Numbered from the stretch's first letter, positions 16,692 through 28,318 are shown. The stretch: DNA of 64,000 bases from [Mycobacterium] manitobense (GCF_025821665.1 NZ_JACKSJ010000062.1:248001-312000), one strand, 5' to 3'. The notes: generated by a model not told the origin, from the letters alone. Numbers and translations: made by a program.

Positions 16692-18386
16692 TCAGGTCAC
16701 ATGGGCCGAGTAGATTCGGGCGTCCCATCCGGCGAGTTCGAGGCACGACGACAGCATGGTGACCGGGGTGTCCGGCATGTTGCCGAGCAGCAGTTCGGCC
16801 GCAGTCCATTCCCGACCGACATCGACGGTCCGCCGATCGCGCCCGCAGTTCGCGATCACGAGGATCCTCATCGCCGGGGTGGTTCTGGTGTAGGCCCAGA
16901 TCTGCGGATCCTCCGCCATCAGCGGTGTGAAGTCGCCGTCGACCAGGACGGCCGACTCATGACGAAGCCGAATGAGAGCTCGGTAGTGCGCGAAGACCGA
17001 ATCAGCCGAATCGACCTGGTTCTCGGCGTTGAGCCAGACGTGGTTGGGGTTGACCGGCAGCCAGGGATCACCGTCGCTGAATCCAGCGTTGCGATCTGCG
17101 TTCCACTGCATCGGCGTCCGGGCGTTGTCACGGCTGATCTCGGCCATACCGGCAAGCGCAACCGCCTCGTCGTTGCCGAGTTCGAGCACATTCCTCAGAT
17201 AGTTGACCGCCTCGATGTCTTTGTGGTCCTCGGCCGTTCGGAACGGATAGTTGGTCATCCCGAGTTCCTCGCCCTGGTAGACGAAGGGGGTGCCCCGCAT
17301 CCCGTGCAGAACCGTCGCGAGCGCCTTGGCCGATGCGGCCCAGTGGTCCGGGTGGTCGTCGCCGAACCGGGACACCACGCGCGGCTGGTCGTGGTTGTTC
17401 CAGTACAGACTGTTCCAGCCTGTTTCGGCCAAAGCCGCCTGCCATCGATGCAGCGATCGCTTCAGGACGACGAGGTCTAGCCCGATGTAGTCGAACTTGT
17501 CCGAGGGGCTCTGGTCAACCGACATGTGCTCGAACTGGAAGACCATGTCGAGCTCGCCGCGTGCCGGATCGGTGTACAGCCGTGCTTGTTCCGGCGTCAC
17601 GGCGGGCATCTCTCCGACAGTGAGGAACTCGCCGTCGCGGCTTCCGAAGACCTCGCAGTTCATCTCGGCGAGATAGTCGTGGACGTGCGGCCCGTTGGCG
17701 AAGAGGTCGATCGCACTTGCGAATGTGCGCCCCGGCTGGGGTGCGGCGTCGGGCAGTCCGTCGGCCTTGGAGATGAAGTTGATCACATCCATGCGGAAGC
17801 CGTCGACTCCACGGTCGAGCCACCAGCCCATGACCTCGTGAACGGCACGCCGAACTTCGGGGTTCTCCCAGTTGAGGTCGGGTTGCCTTCGGTCGAACAG
17901 ATGCAGGTAGTACTCGCCGGTGGCCTCGTCCAGCTCCCACGCCGAACCTCCGAAAACCGACGCCCAGTTGTTCGGTTCTCTTCCGTCGCGAGGCTCCCTC
18001 CACACGTACCAGTCCCGTTTCGGGTGGTTTCGTGACGACCGGGACTCGACGAACCAGGGGTGCTCGTCGGAGGTGTGGTTCACCACCAGATCCATCACCA
18101 GCTTCATGCCGCGTTCGTGCACCCCGGCCAGCAGGGTGTCGAAATCGGCGAGGGTGCCGAACATCGGATCGATGTCGAGGTAGTCGCTGATGTCGTAGCC
18201 GTTGTCCGCCTGCGGCGAACGGTATACCGGCGACAGCCAGATCACGTCCACCCCGAGCTTGCGCAGATAGTCGAGCCGCGCGAGGATGCCGACCAGATCG
18301 CCCATCCCGTCACCGTTGGAGTCGACGAAGCTGCGTGGGTAGATCTGGTAGACGACGGCGGACTTCCACCACGCGGCTGACGTCAC
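16692..18386 (-). CDS. alpha-glucosidase (GH13)
   Basis: Protein of 564 residues (GTG start). It is a GH13 barrel with the nucleophile Asp200 in DGFRMDV, the acid/base Glu259 in LTVGEM, and Asp333 in YWNNHDQPR. The oligo-1,6-glucosidase-type QPDLNWENP segment is present. It hydrolyses terminal alpha-glucosidic bonds in maltose or isomaltose-type oligosaccharides in the cytoplasm. Its start overlaps the stop of the GT4 gene upstream (GTGA), indicating translational coupling, so the two probably act on the same glucan. Confidence 0.9.
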   Translation of the reverse strand: MTSAAWWKSAVVYQIYPRSFVDSNGDGMGDLVGILARLDYLRKLGVDVIWLSPVYRSPQADNGYDISDYLDIDPMFGTLADFDTLLAGVHERGMKLVMDLVVNHTSDEHPWFVESRSSRNHPKRDWYVWREPRDGREPNNWASVFGGSAWELDEATGEYYLHLFDRRQPDLNWENPEVRRAVHEVMGWWLDRGVDGFRMDVINFISKADGLPDAAPQPGRTFASAIDLFANGPHVHDYLAEMNCEVFGSRDGEFLTVGEMPAVTPEQARLYTDPARGELDMVFQFEHMSVDQSPSDKFDYIGLDLVVLKRSLHRWQAALAETGWNSLYWNNHDQPRVVSRFGDDHPDHWAASAKALATVLHGMRGTPFVYQGEELGMTNYPFRTAEDHKDIEAVNYLRNVLELGNDEAVALAGMAEISRDNARTPMQWNADRNAGFSDGDPWLPVNPNHVWLNAENQVDSADSVFAHYRALIRLRHESAVLVDGDFTPLMAEDPQIWAYTRTTPAMRILVIANCGRDRRTVDVGREWTAAELLLGNMPDTPVTMLSSCLELAGWDARIYSAHVT

Positions 18387-19412
18387 GGTCGTTCGCCGAT
18401 CACGTTGCGATACACCGATACATATTTGTCGACCATGGCTGTGACCGTGAACCGCTGCGCTGCGTGTCCGGCGATTCCGTGCCGGTCGAGCCCACCTGCG
18501 GCCGCCACCGCGGTCACCGCCGAATTAATGTCGTCGACCAGGAAGCCGGTGACGCCGTCGACGATCAGCTCGCCCATCGACCCCCGCGAGTTCGCGATGA
18601 CCGGTGTGCCACAGGCCATCGACTCGACGACGCTGTAACCGAACGGCTCGTCGAAGTCGATCAGGTGGAGCAGGGCATGCGCCCCTCCCAGCACCTCGGC
18701 GCGCTCGGATGCAGCGACAGCGCCGAGGTAACGCACACGCTCACCGTCTATGTGCGGCGCGACCTCGTCGCGAAAATACCGTTCGTCCTGAATGATTCCG
18801 GCAATGTCGAGCCGACGCCCACACCGGCGGGCGACCTCGATCGCGTGCGCGGTGCCCTTGTCGGGGTGGATCCGCCCGAAGAACAGCAGGTGCTCACCGG
18901 GGCTCGGGTGCACCGCGAACGCGTCGATGTCGATGCCGTGATGGATGGTGGCGGCGTAGCGCAGATCCGGGTGTCGATCGGCGTCGCTGATCGACACGTA
19001 GGCGGTGGTGCGGTCGTAGCGCTCGTACACGGGGACGATGTGGTGCGAGGAGAACCCGTGGACGGTGGTGATCACCGGTGTCGCGACGAGCTCACTGTAG
19101 GTCAGCGGCAGGAAGTCGAACCCGTTGTGGATGATGTCGAACTGGCCCGCCCGCTCGAACACCGAGGCGATGTGCAGGCACTCTGCGACCTTGGGTTCGA
19201 TCGTCGCGTCTTCGGACCAGCCTGATCGCGCGGTGGCATGCAGCTGCGCCGTCGTGATCGAGTCTGCGGTGGCGAACAGCGTCACCTCGTGGCCGGCCGC
19301 GACGAGGCCTTCGGTGAGCAGCGAGGCGAACTGCTCCCATGGCCCGTAGTGACGTGGGGGCGTCCGCCAGGCGATGGGCGAGAGCACAGCTATTCGCAGG
19401 GGACCGCCGGCA
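18383..19412 (-). CDS. glycosyltransferase family 4 protein
   Basis: GT-B fold enzyme of about 342 residues. The GTG at 19412 is preferred over the internal GTG at 19387, because it adds VPAVPLRIA and so completes the first beta strand before LSPIAWRTPPRHYG. The C-terminal donor site is seen in LLFFGRIHPDKGT and DEPFGYSVVESMACGTPVIA (E-x7-E type). It would transfer a sugar from a nucleotide donor. The start codon is uncertain by about 25 bp. It is coupled to the alpha-glucosidase behind it, suggesting alpha-glucan or trehalose-related metabolism. Confidence 0.85.
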
Positions 19413-19485
19413 CAGGTCTGGGTAGGAATGCGACCAGGCTACGCGGACTCCCGCCGGTGAGCCGCCACGTGCTGGTGGCGCCGCG

Positions 19486-21108
19486 TCACCGACTCCGTCG
19501 GCCCCGCGTGCGTTTGGCCTCATACATCGCCTGGTCGGCGTCGCGCAGAAGCTGGTCGGCCGTTCTCCGATCCGATCGGCCGACCTCGACCACTCCGATG
19601 CTGGCGCCGATCGGGCCCTGCGCGGTGGGGACGGCGAGCGCCGCGTGCAGACGGTTCACCAGGTCGTCGAGATCGGCGGACGTCGCAGCCCGACATACGA
19701 GGACCACGAATTCATCACCGCCCCAACGTCCGACGACGTCGTCGGGAGCGACGGTGCGCCGCAGCCGTTCTGCGGTGGTGCGCAGCACGTGATCTCCGGC
19801 CTCGTGACCGTGCGTGTCATTCGTCGTCTTGAGGTGATCGACGTCGATGAAGAGCACGGCCCGCAACCGGACGTCGCCCGAGTCCCCGCTCAGAGCGTCA
19901 TTGATTCGCAGGAGCACCGCGGCGCGGTTGGGCAGGGACGTCAGACCGTCGTGAGTGGCGAGGAATTTCATCTCCTCGGCTTCGGCACGTTGCGCGGTGA
20001 CATCGGTGAAGGTGATGAGCATGTCCGAGCGCCCCGGCTTGTCGGGATCGAGCAGCCGACAGCTCGACAGGATCCAACCCCTGCCCTGCGGGCGGTCCCA
20101 CCCGTACACCAGGTTGTCGAACGACACACCTGTACGCAGTACCGCGAGAGCCGGACGGTCCTCTGGCGCGATGTTCACGCCGTTCTCGTCGTAGAACGGG
20201 CGTTTCTCGGTCGCCTCGAAGAAGTTGACACCCACGAGGTTCGCCCCTTCAGGGGCGCCCAGGATTCGCAGTCCGGCGGGGTTGATGGATTTGATGGTGC
20301 CGTCCTTGTCGGTGACGATCAACCCCTCGATCATCGACGTGACGACGGCTTCGAAGTGCTGTTCCGCGCGGTGCAGTGCCGTCAGGTCACAGCACACCAG
20401 GACGTATCCCTCGGCCATCGTCGCGGCGGAGACCCGCACATCGAGGATGTGGCCGTCGGCGGAGCAGTGTTGAGCCTGGACGACGCCGCCGGACGCGACG
20501 ATCAAGGCAGGCCTGAGATCTGCGCCGACCGCGGCGGCGATGGGCAGTCCCACCGCGTCGGCCGCGCAGCGCCCGTAGATGGCCTCGGCCGCCGGGTTCC
20601 AGCTGGTCACGGTGCCGTCTGCGGTGGTGCCGATGATGGCGTCGCTGACGTGGTTGACGAGAGCGGCCTGGTTTCTGAGCGCCGCCTCGGCGGCGTGCCG
20701 CACACTCACGTCCCGGGTGATGATCTGCCATGCGTCGGTGTCATCCGACCCCAGTTTGACCGCGACGACCTCGACCGCGAGCGTGGTGCCGTCGCTGCGC
20801 TTCATCTCGGCCGGGAGGTGCGGCGAGCAGTCGCCGCGGTTCACGACGCCGACGAGATCGGCGAGCATCGGGACCAGCGACTCGGCCGTGACGAAGTCGC
20901 TGATCGGGCGGCCGACGAGCTCGGCGCTCGTATCGGCCCCCATCAGTCGCACGCCGGCCGCGTTGACGTAGATGACGCGCCCGGCTGCAGTCACGCAGAT
21001 CCCGTCGGGGCTCTGTTCGACCAGTTGCCGGTACCAGTGCTCACCCGACCGCAGCAGCTTCCCGTCGGCCCCTGGCGCGAGCATCGACGGGGGCAGCGGG
21101 TCGGACAT
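19486..21108 (-). CDS. multi-PAS sensor diguanylate cyclase
   Basis: Protein of 540 residues without membrane segments. Three PAS-like domains (about 18-135, 138-245, 255-375) precede a GGDEF domain with an intact GGDEF at 463-467 (GRWGGDEFVVLV). The inhibitory RxxD site is absent (the residues are AxxD). It should make c-di-GMP in response to a cytoplasmic signal sensed by the PAS domains. The 118-bp gap upstream holds its promoter. Confidence 0.9.
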   Translation of the reverse strand: MSDPLPPSMLAPGADGKLLRSGEHWYRQLVEQSPDGICVTAAGRVIYVNAAGVRLMGADTSAELVGRPISDFVTAESLVPMLADLVGVVNRGDCSPHLPAEMKRSDGTTLAVEVVAVKLGSDDTDAWQIITRDVSVRHAAEAALRNQAALVNHVSDAIIGTTADGTVTSWNPAAEAIYGRCAADAVGLPIAAAVGADLRPALIVASGGVVQAQHCSADGHILDVRVSAATMAEGYVLVCCDLTALHRAEQHFEAVVTSMIEGLIVTDKDGTIKSINPAGLRILGAPEGANLVGVNFFEATEKRPFYDENGVNIAPEDRPALAVLRTGVSFDNLVYGWDRPQGRGWILSSCRLLDPDKPGRSDMLITFTDVTAQRAEAEEMKFLATHDGLTSLPNRAAVLLRINDALSGDSGDVRLRAVLFIDVDHLKTTNDTHGHEAGDHVLRTTAERLRRTVAPDDVVGRWGGDEFVVLVCRAATSADLDDLVNRLHAALAVPTAQGPIGASIGVVEVGRSDRRTADQLLRDADQAMYEAKRTRGRRSR

Positions 21109-21226
21109 AGATCACCAACGTACCTGGCACCGCTTTGCCAGGATAGACACGCGCGAATATCGTCAGGATAATCTCCGCTGCTGGGCCGCGATTCCGCGGC
21201 CGTCACCGGCACCGAGGGGCAATTGC

Positions 21227-21973
21227 TCACACCCCTACGTCCGTCAGCCAGCGAAGAACAGGTGGCGCGACCCGGTCGACCGCCGACGCGGCCACGATCC
21301 AGTGCGGCAGATCAGGATGCACCTGATGCTCGGCGCTGTAGCGCTTCGCGATCCGGCGCGAGATCCACGACGCGACGTTGCGGTCGGCACCGCCGCTGAC
21401 GCACAACACGGGACACGTGACATCCGCCGCCCTCACCCGGGTCGGGGCCGCCCCGAACGACATCTGACGGAAAACGCGTCCGGAGTCGCGAACCAGCTCG
21501 GGGATGAGCTGATCCTGCTCGGCCGGCGGAAGCGTCACCAGCGGCACGTTGCGCATCGTGCGCGGACTGGGCAGGAACGGGCGGCCACGCAGCAATGCGG
21601 GAAGGATCGGCAACAGATACGGCGTCATCCGCGGCTGAGTCCACAGGATCCCCGGCGGCACGGATGCAAGGAGCACGAGCGCGACGGGTTCGCGCGCCGC
21701 GGCGATCTTCTGAGCGAGGAGACCGCCCATGCTGTGACCGATGACGATGGCCGGTTCGCCGAGTGCGTCATAGGCCGCCGAAGCGACTGCGAAGCATTCC
21801 GGGATCCCCGTCCGCGTCAAGGTCGCGTCGTCGGAGGGGTCTCGTCCGGGCAGCGTCGGCGTGACCACGCGGTAACCGGCGGACTGCAGGACGTCGACCC
21901 ACGGTCGCATGAGCGCCGGCTTGCCGAATACGCCGTGCAACAACAGAACCGGCGGCTTCGTGGTCATCGGCAT
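21227..21973 (-). CDS. alpha/beta hydrolase
   Basis: Protein of 248 residues from ATG 21973 (MPMTTKPPVLLLHGVFG), behind AGGGTG. It has HGVFGKP as oxyanion region, the nucleophile elbow GHSMGG, Asp in SGGADRNV and His in DLPHWI. It is a cytoplasmic lipase/esterase-like enzyme of unknown substrate. The SDR gene upstream at 22087 reads in the same direction with a gap of 113 bp. Confidence 0.82.
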   Translation of the reverse strand: MPMTTKPPVLLLHGVFGKPALMRPWVDVLQSAGYRVVTPTLPGRDPSDDATLTRTGIPECFAVASAAYDALGEPAIVIGHSMGGLLAQKIAAAREPVALVLLASVPPGILWTQPRMTPYLLPILPALLRGRPFLPSPRTMRNVPLVTLPPAEQDQLIPELVRDSGRVFRQMSFGAAPTRVRAADVTCPVLCVSGGADRNVASWISRRIAKRYSAEHQVHPDLPHWIVAASAVDRVAPPVLRWLTDVGV

Positions 21974-22086
21974 GTCACCCTGGTGCTTCGCGTTCTCCTG
22001 CACAAAGGCAGTGTCGCGGATCGTGGTGCGCCGCGCCATTACATGAGAGGTAATGGCGGTCGGCCCCTGGGACGACGCCACCGCGG

Positions 22087-22881
22087 CTACTGCGCCAGGT
22101 ATCCGCCGTCGACGGGCAGCACCGCGCCGGTGATGAACGAGGCGTCGTCGGAGGCGAGAAAGACGATGGCGCTTGCGACTTCGTCGGGTTCGCCGAGACG
22201 GCCCATCGGGTGCATGCGTTCGATCGCCGCCAGATACTCCGCGCCACCCGGCTCGTCCGGAATCCGCCTGACAGCGTCGGTCCGGATCGTTCCGGGGGCC
22301 ACGGCGTTGACTCTGATTCCCCGGTCGGCCCATTCGACGGCCAGGTGTTTGGTCAGGCCGGTGGCGACGAACTTGGCGGGCCCGTAGGCCGCCTGCCGCT
22401 TCTGTCCGGCCAGTCCGGAGATCGAGGAGAGGCAGACGATGGCGCCGCCACCGGTCGGCAGCATCGCCTCGATCGCGAACTTGCAGGTGAGGAACATGCC
22501 GCGGCCGTCGATGGCCATCACGTCGTCCCAGTCGGCGGCCGTCATCTCCAGCACGTCGCCGAGCGGGATGACGCCGGCGTTCGCCACCAGAACGTCGAGC
22601 CGCCCGAAGCGCTCGACCGCCGCCTCGATCATCCGCCGGGCATCCTGCTCGATCGAGACGTCGCCGATGACCGTCTCGACCTCGGCGCCGGCGTGCCGCA
22701 ATTCGTCGGCGAACGCCAGCAACGGCTCACCCTGAACGTCGGTCGCGACCAGACGCGCGCCCTCGCGTGCGAACAGCTCGGCGGTCGCCCGGCCGATGCC
22801 GAATGCCGCGCCGGTGATCACCGCGGACTTCCCGACGAGGCGTCCTCGTCCCTGGGCTGTATCCGGGTCACTGATGGTCAC
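22087..22881 (-). CDS. short-chain dehydrogenase/reductase
   Basis: Classical SDR of 264 residues. The GTG at 22881 gives an N terminus about 17 residues before the TGAAFGIGRATA cofactor loop. It has VANAGVIPLG, a catalytic SSISG and YGPAK, then IRVNAVAPGTIRT. The C-terminal GAVLPVDGGYLAQ is standard for the 3-oxoacyl reductase/alcohol dehydrogenase type. Divergent from the flavoprotein at 23004 across a 122-bp gap. Substrate unknown. Confidence 0.85.
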   Translation of the reverse strand: MTISDPDTAQGRGRLVGKSAVITGAAFGIGRATAELFAREGARLVATDVQGEPLLAFADELRHAGAEVETVIGDVSIEQDARRMIEAAVERFGRLDVLVANAGVIPLGDVLEMTAADWDDVMAIDGRGMFLTCKFAIEAMLPTGGGAIVCLSSISGLAGQKRQAAYGPAKFVATGLTKHLAVEWADRGIRVNAVAPGTIRTDAVRRIPDEPGGAEYLAAIERMHPMGRLGEPDEVASAIVFLASDDASFITGAVLPVDGGYLAQ

Positions 22882-23003
22882 GCCCGAAGCGTACGGGTCT
22901 GTTCGGCGCCAAAGCCCGCGAATCTGCGTTGGGACCGTCACTATTCAGGGACGGCATCGGGTCCCGGCCGGTGCACCCGCGTCCGCGGAGAGGTTTGGTC
23001 GAC

Positions 23004-24428
23004 ATGCATGTTGTCGTCATCGGAGGTGGCCCCGCCGGTGTGTCCGCCGCACTGCACGCCGCCGGGCTGGGCGCGGAGGTCACGCTCATCGAGCGGGCGC
23101 GAGTCGGTGGAACCGCGCTCAACAGCGGTCCGGCACCCGTACGCACCCTGGCTCGCGCCGCGAGGCTGGTGCGGGACTGGAACTCCTGGGAGAGATTCGG
23201 TCTGCACGGGCCGCGACCCGAGGTCGACCTCGCCGCGACCCTCGGCAATGCGCAGCGGGTGGCCGACTATCTGTACGAGCGCAAACGGCTTGCAGACCAC
23301 ATCCGCTCCGCCGGAGTCGATCTCGTCGAGGAGGCCGGCGACGCCCGATTCGTCGACACCAACACCGTCGCCGCGGCCGACGGGCGCAGATGGACCGCCG
23401 ATCGGGTGATCATCGCCGTCGGCGGCAGGGCCGGGCGACTGCCGATTCCCGGAGCCGAACTCGGCCTGACCTATGAGGACGTCCGCAGCCTGACCGCCCT
23501 GCCCGACCGGGTCTGCGTCATCGGAGCCGCGGACACGGGTTGCCAGCTCACGTCGATCCTCGCCGACTTCGGGTCCGACGTCACGCTCGTCGAGTACGCG
23601 CCCCGCATCGTGCCGCGAGCCGATGCCGACGTCTCGGCCGCGCTGGAGCACGCTTTTCGCGGCCGTGGGATCAGCGTCGTCACCGGCGCTGCCGTGCACC
23701 GGATCGAAGCGCTCGCCTCCGGTGTGCGCGTTCTCTACCGCGTCGGGGACGAGGAAGGCACGGTCGACGTGGACGCGGCGTTCTTCGCGGTGGGATGGCC
23801 CGGCAACGCGGATCTCGTCGACGCTGCCGCGGCCGGTCTGGTCACCGAGCGCGGCTACGTGGTGGTCGACGAACACACGGCCACGAATGTGCCGCACATC
23901 TTCGCCGCCGGTGATGTCGACGGGAACAGCATGGTCATCAGCAGCGCAACCCTCGAAGGCCGGGTCGCGGCCGAGAACGCGGTGCTCGGCCGGCATCGCA
24001 AGGTGGTGCATGAGATCGTCCCCGGCGGCAGTTTCACCGACCCCGAATACGGCAGCGTCGGGCTCACCGAGGAGCAGGCCCGCGCACGCTATGACTGCAC
24101 TGTGGCCGTGGCCCGTTATGAGGACATGCTGCGGCCCGTCGCCGACGGACACCCGGAAGGGTTCTGCAAGTTGATCGTCGAGACCTCGCGTCGGCACATC
24201 GTCGGCGCGCACGTGCTCGGCGAGTACTCGGCCGAGGTCATCCAGATGGTGGCGGCCTGCATGGCGGCGGGGATGCGTGTCGAGGACGTCGCCGAGTTGC
24301 AGTTCGCCTTCCCCACGTTCACCGAAGGAGTCAGCCAGGCCGCGCAGATGGTGGTCAGCCGGCTCGGCGTCCGTCCGGTCCCCCATCTGTGGACCCGCCT
24401 GAGCTCCATGCCGTCGGACCTGGAGTAG
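23004..24428 (+). CDS. pyridine nucleotide-disulfide oxidoreductase fold flavoprotein lacking the redox cysteines
   Basis: Protein of 474 residues starting at ATG 23004 behind GGAGAGG. FAD-binding GGGPAGVSAALHAAGLG lies at residues 7-23. The NAD-binding and dimerisation domains are complete (FAAGDVDGNSMV). Where lipoamide dehydrogenase or mercuric reductase has GGTCLNVGCIPSK, this protein has GGTALNSGPAPVR, so both Cys are lost (Ala38, Pro43). The C-terminal HPT-x-x-E is FPTFTE, so the His is also missing. It cannot do thiol chemistry. A quinone-reductase or transhydrogenase-like role, as known for mycobacterial LpdA, is more likely. Confidence 0.82.
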   Translation: MHVVVIGGGPAGVSAALHAAGLGAEVTLIERARVGGTALNSGPAPVRTLARAARLVRDWNSWERFGLHGPRPEVDLAATLGNAQRVADYLYERKRLADHIRSAGVDLVEEAGDARFVDTNTVAAADGRRWTADRVIIAVGGRAGRLPIPGAELGLTYEDVRSLTALPDRVCVIGAADTGCQLTSILADFGSDVTLVEYAPRIVPRADADVSAALEHAFRGRGISVVTGAAVHRIEALASGVRVLYRVGDEEGTVDVDAAFFAVGWPGNADLVDAAAAGLVTERGYVVVDEHTATNVPHIFAAGDVDGNSMVISSATLEGRVAAENAVLGRHRKVVHEIVPGGSFTDPEYGSVGLTEEQARARYDCTVAVARYEDMLRPVADGHPEGFCKLIVETSRRHIVGAHVLGEYSAEVIQMVAACMAAGMRVEDVAELQFAFPTFTEGVSQAAQMVVSRLGVRPVPHLWTRLSSMPSDLE

Positions 24429-24448
24429 CCGGATGGTCCGTCAAATGG

Positions 24449-26107
<1,659 letters not shown>

Positions 26108-26178
26108 CTACCTCGAACAATCCACCGGCACGGAGTTCATCAGCCACCAATCATGCCCCCCAACCGATTCCCAGCCGA

Positions 26179-27705
26179 TCACCCCGCCCGGCGTGTTGAG
26201 CGCCGAGACCGCAGGGTCGCCATGCCGATGGCGCCGGCGAGGATGGACAACGCGAACGCCAATACCCAGTTGCCGAACCGTTGGAACGGGGTGGTGTGCG
26301 AATCGAGCGGGACCTCCACCACGATCGTCCCGCGTTCGATGGCGGGGTACCAGGCGAGTTGTCGGCCTCGCGCGTCGAAGACAGTGCTGATTCCTGACAG
26401 CCCGGTGTGAACCGCTGGGTGCCCCACCTCCGCGGCGTGCACCGCGGCCTGGCTGGCCAACTGCGCCTGCGCCCAAGTTCCCTGGTACGTCGAGGTGGAG
26501 CTCTGATACACCAGCAGCTGCGCGCCGCGCTGCACCTCCCGGCGGGGAAGGTCGGAGAAGGTCGTCTCGAAACTGATCAGCGGTCCGATCGCGAGCCCCC
26601 CGACGGGCTTTTCCGGGTCAGCACCCGCCGGCCCTCCGGTGTGCAACACAACCTGTCCACTGCCGCGCCGTCGGTCCTCGGCCGCCGCCTCGGTGTGCCG
26701 GGTGGCCCAACCGAGCAGCGGCCGCAGCGGCACGTACTCGCCGAATGGCACCAGCCGCGTCTTCGAATACGCGCCGCGCGATCCGTCCGGTCCGATGAGG
26801 ACCGACGACTTGGAGATTCCGCCCGCGCGGTCACGGGCGTCGACGTTGACGAGCAGATCCGCACCGACCCGTCGGGACAGGGCCGCCAGGCGCGCCATGG
26901 CCTCCGGCCGCCCGATGAGATCGACCCCGACGCTGCTCTCGCCCCAGACGACCACGTCGAGCCGCCGGCCCGCGAGAGCCGCGGTCAGCGCTTCACCGGC
27001 CGCCTGACGAGCGAAGGAGTCCTCGATGTCGCCCGGCTGAACAAGCGCCACCCGTACCGTCGACCCGGCCGCAGGAGCCGGTCCCAGCCAGAACCAGGCC
27101 GGACCGAGCGCCGCACATGCCACTGCCACCGCTGCCGCGTTGACGCGGACGGAGACGCGCCGATGCAGGATCGCACCGGCGATCGCGGTGTTCGCGCCGA
27201 CGATAACGAAACTGGTGAGCCACACGCCGCCGAGTGAGGCCGAGGCGAGCGTGGCCGGCTGGTTCCACTGCGACGCGCCGAGCAATGCCCACGGACCACC
27301 CAGGCTCGGCCACGATCGCACCGCCTCGGCCACCACCCATGCACTGGGCGACACCACCATGGCCGCGAAAGTCCCGCGGGCCGTGATCGGTTCGCGCAGA
27401 AGCAGATACGCGGCCACACCCCACGGCATCCACAGCGCCCCGAGTCCGATGGCCAGGACGATCAGCAGCGGCCCGGCACTCGGCAGCAGCCAGTACTGGG
27501 TCGCGGATACGTAGCCGGCCATACCGCAGCACGCCCGCAGAGCGGCCGCGCGGGCGGTCGGCGCCGCACGCACCACCAACAGCAGCGGGACGATGCCGAA
27601 CCACGCCAGCCACCACCACGACGGCGCGGGGAACGCAAGCGCCGGCAGCGCGCCAGCGAGCACTGCCGCCGCGAGGCCTGACCACGTTCGGCTCAAAACG
27701 CGCAC
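26179..27705 (-). CDS. lnt: apolipoprotein N-acyltransferase (Lnt) homologue, catalytic Cys replaced by Ser
   Basis: Protein of 508 residues. About seven membrane helices flank a nitrilase-fold periplasmic domain (about 215-470). The catalytic Glu is in VVWGESS (Glu256) and Lys in YSKTRLVPFGEY (Lys315). The nucleophile position, normally I-C-Y-E or I-C-F-E, reads LISFE (Ser378). Lnt adds the third acyl chain to lipoproteins. I recall that mycobacteria have two Lnt homologues and that one carries this substitution with doubtful activity. The rpfB fusion starts 90 bp downstream. Confidence 0.85.
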   Translation of the reverse strand: MRVLSRTWSGLAAAVLAGALPALAFPAPSWWWLAWFGIVPLLLVVRAAPTARAAALRACCGMAGYVSATQYWLLPSAGPLLIVLAIGLGALWMPWGVAAYLLLREPITARGTFAAMVVSPSAWVVAEAVRSWPSLGGPWALLGASQWNQPATLASASLGGVWLTSFVIVGANTAIAGAILHRRVSVRVNAAAVAVACAALGPAWFWLGPAPAAGSTVRVALVQPGDIEDSFARQAAGEALTAALAGRRLDVVVWGESSVGVDLIGRPEAMARLAALSRRVGADLLVNVDARDRAGGISKSSVLIGPDGSRGAYSKTRLVPFGEYVPLRPLLGWATRHTEAAAEDRRRGSGQVVLHTGGPAGADPEKPVGGLAIGPLISFETTFSDLPRREVQRGAQLLVYQSSTSTYQGTWAQAQLASQAAVHAAEVGHPAVHTGLSGISTVFDARGRQLAWYPAIERGTIVVEVPLDSHTTPFQRFGNWVLAFALSILAGAIGMATLRSRRSTRRAG

Positions 27706-27799
27706 CGCCTATGCGTCACTCGACGTGCCCGATCCCGTCGGCTGGTCGATCGCACAACCCCAGTCTGCCGGGCGCCGGGCGCGTTACGGTGGATCGACC

Positions 27800-28318
27800 A
27801 TGCAGGTCTTGACCGCTCCTGCGAGTTTCGGTCACTCGGACTGCGAGCGCATCTTCGGCGCGGCGCTGGCGCAGCCCGTGCTGGCCGTCACCAGCCTGGC
27901 CTACGTTGCGGCCGGAATGGCCGTGCTGTGCTGGGCCAGGCGGTGGAGGGCACCACTTGCCGGTGCCGCCGGAGTGACCCTCGTGGCGGTCGGGGCAGGC
28001 AGCTTCGCCTTCCACGGGCCCCAGCCGTCCTGGGCCGAGCCCGCGCACGACTGGCCGATCGTCGCCGTGGGTGCGGTGTACGCCGCCGCGCTCGCCCGGA
28101 ACCGGCGCCCGGGTTGGCGGTCGCTCGGGGCGAGAGCGGCCGGGGTCTTCGCCCTGGGACTGGCCGCCTACACCGCAGGACGCTCGGGATCACCGTTGTG
28201 CCGACCCGACAGCCTCTGGCAGTTCCACGGCGCCTGGCATGTCCTCTCTGCCGCTGCGGCCGTGCTGGCCGCCCGCGCCATGGCGCCGGGGCGGGCACCG
28301 TCGGACATGTCCTCGTGA
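27800..28318 (+). CDS. CREST/alkaline-ceramidase-like membrane protein
   Basis: Membrane protein of 172 residues with about five helices, starting at ATG 27800. The ordered polar residues fit the CREST hydrolase pattern: Ser68 and His72 (GSFAFHG), His83-Asp84 (EPAHDWP), and His143/His147 (FHGAWH). Members are zinc-dependent amide hydrolases such as alkaline ceramidase, or receptors. Alignment to a profile was not possible, so this is motif-based. Divergent from lnt with a 94-bp gap. Confidence 0.6.
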   Translation: MQVLTAPASFGHSDCERIFGAALAQPVLAVTSLAYVAAGMAVLCWARRWRAPLAGAAGVTLVAVGAGSFAFHGPQPSWAEPAHDWPIVAVGAVYAAALARNRRPGWRSLGARAAGVFALGLAAYTAGRSGSPLCRPDSLWQFHGAWHVLSAAAAVLAARAMAPGRAPSDMSS

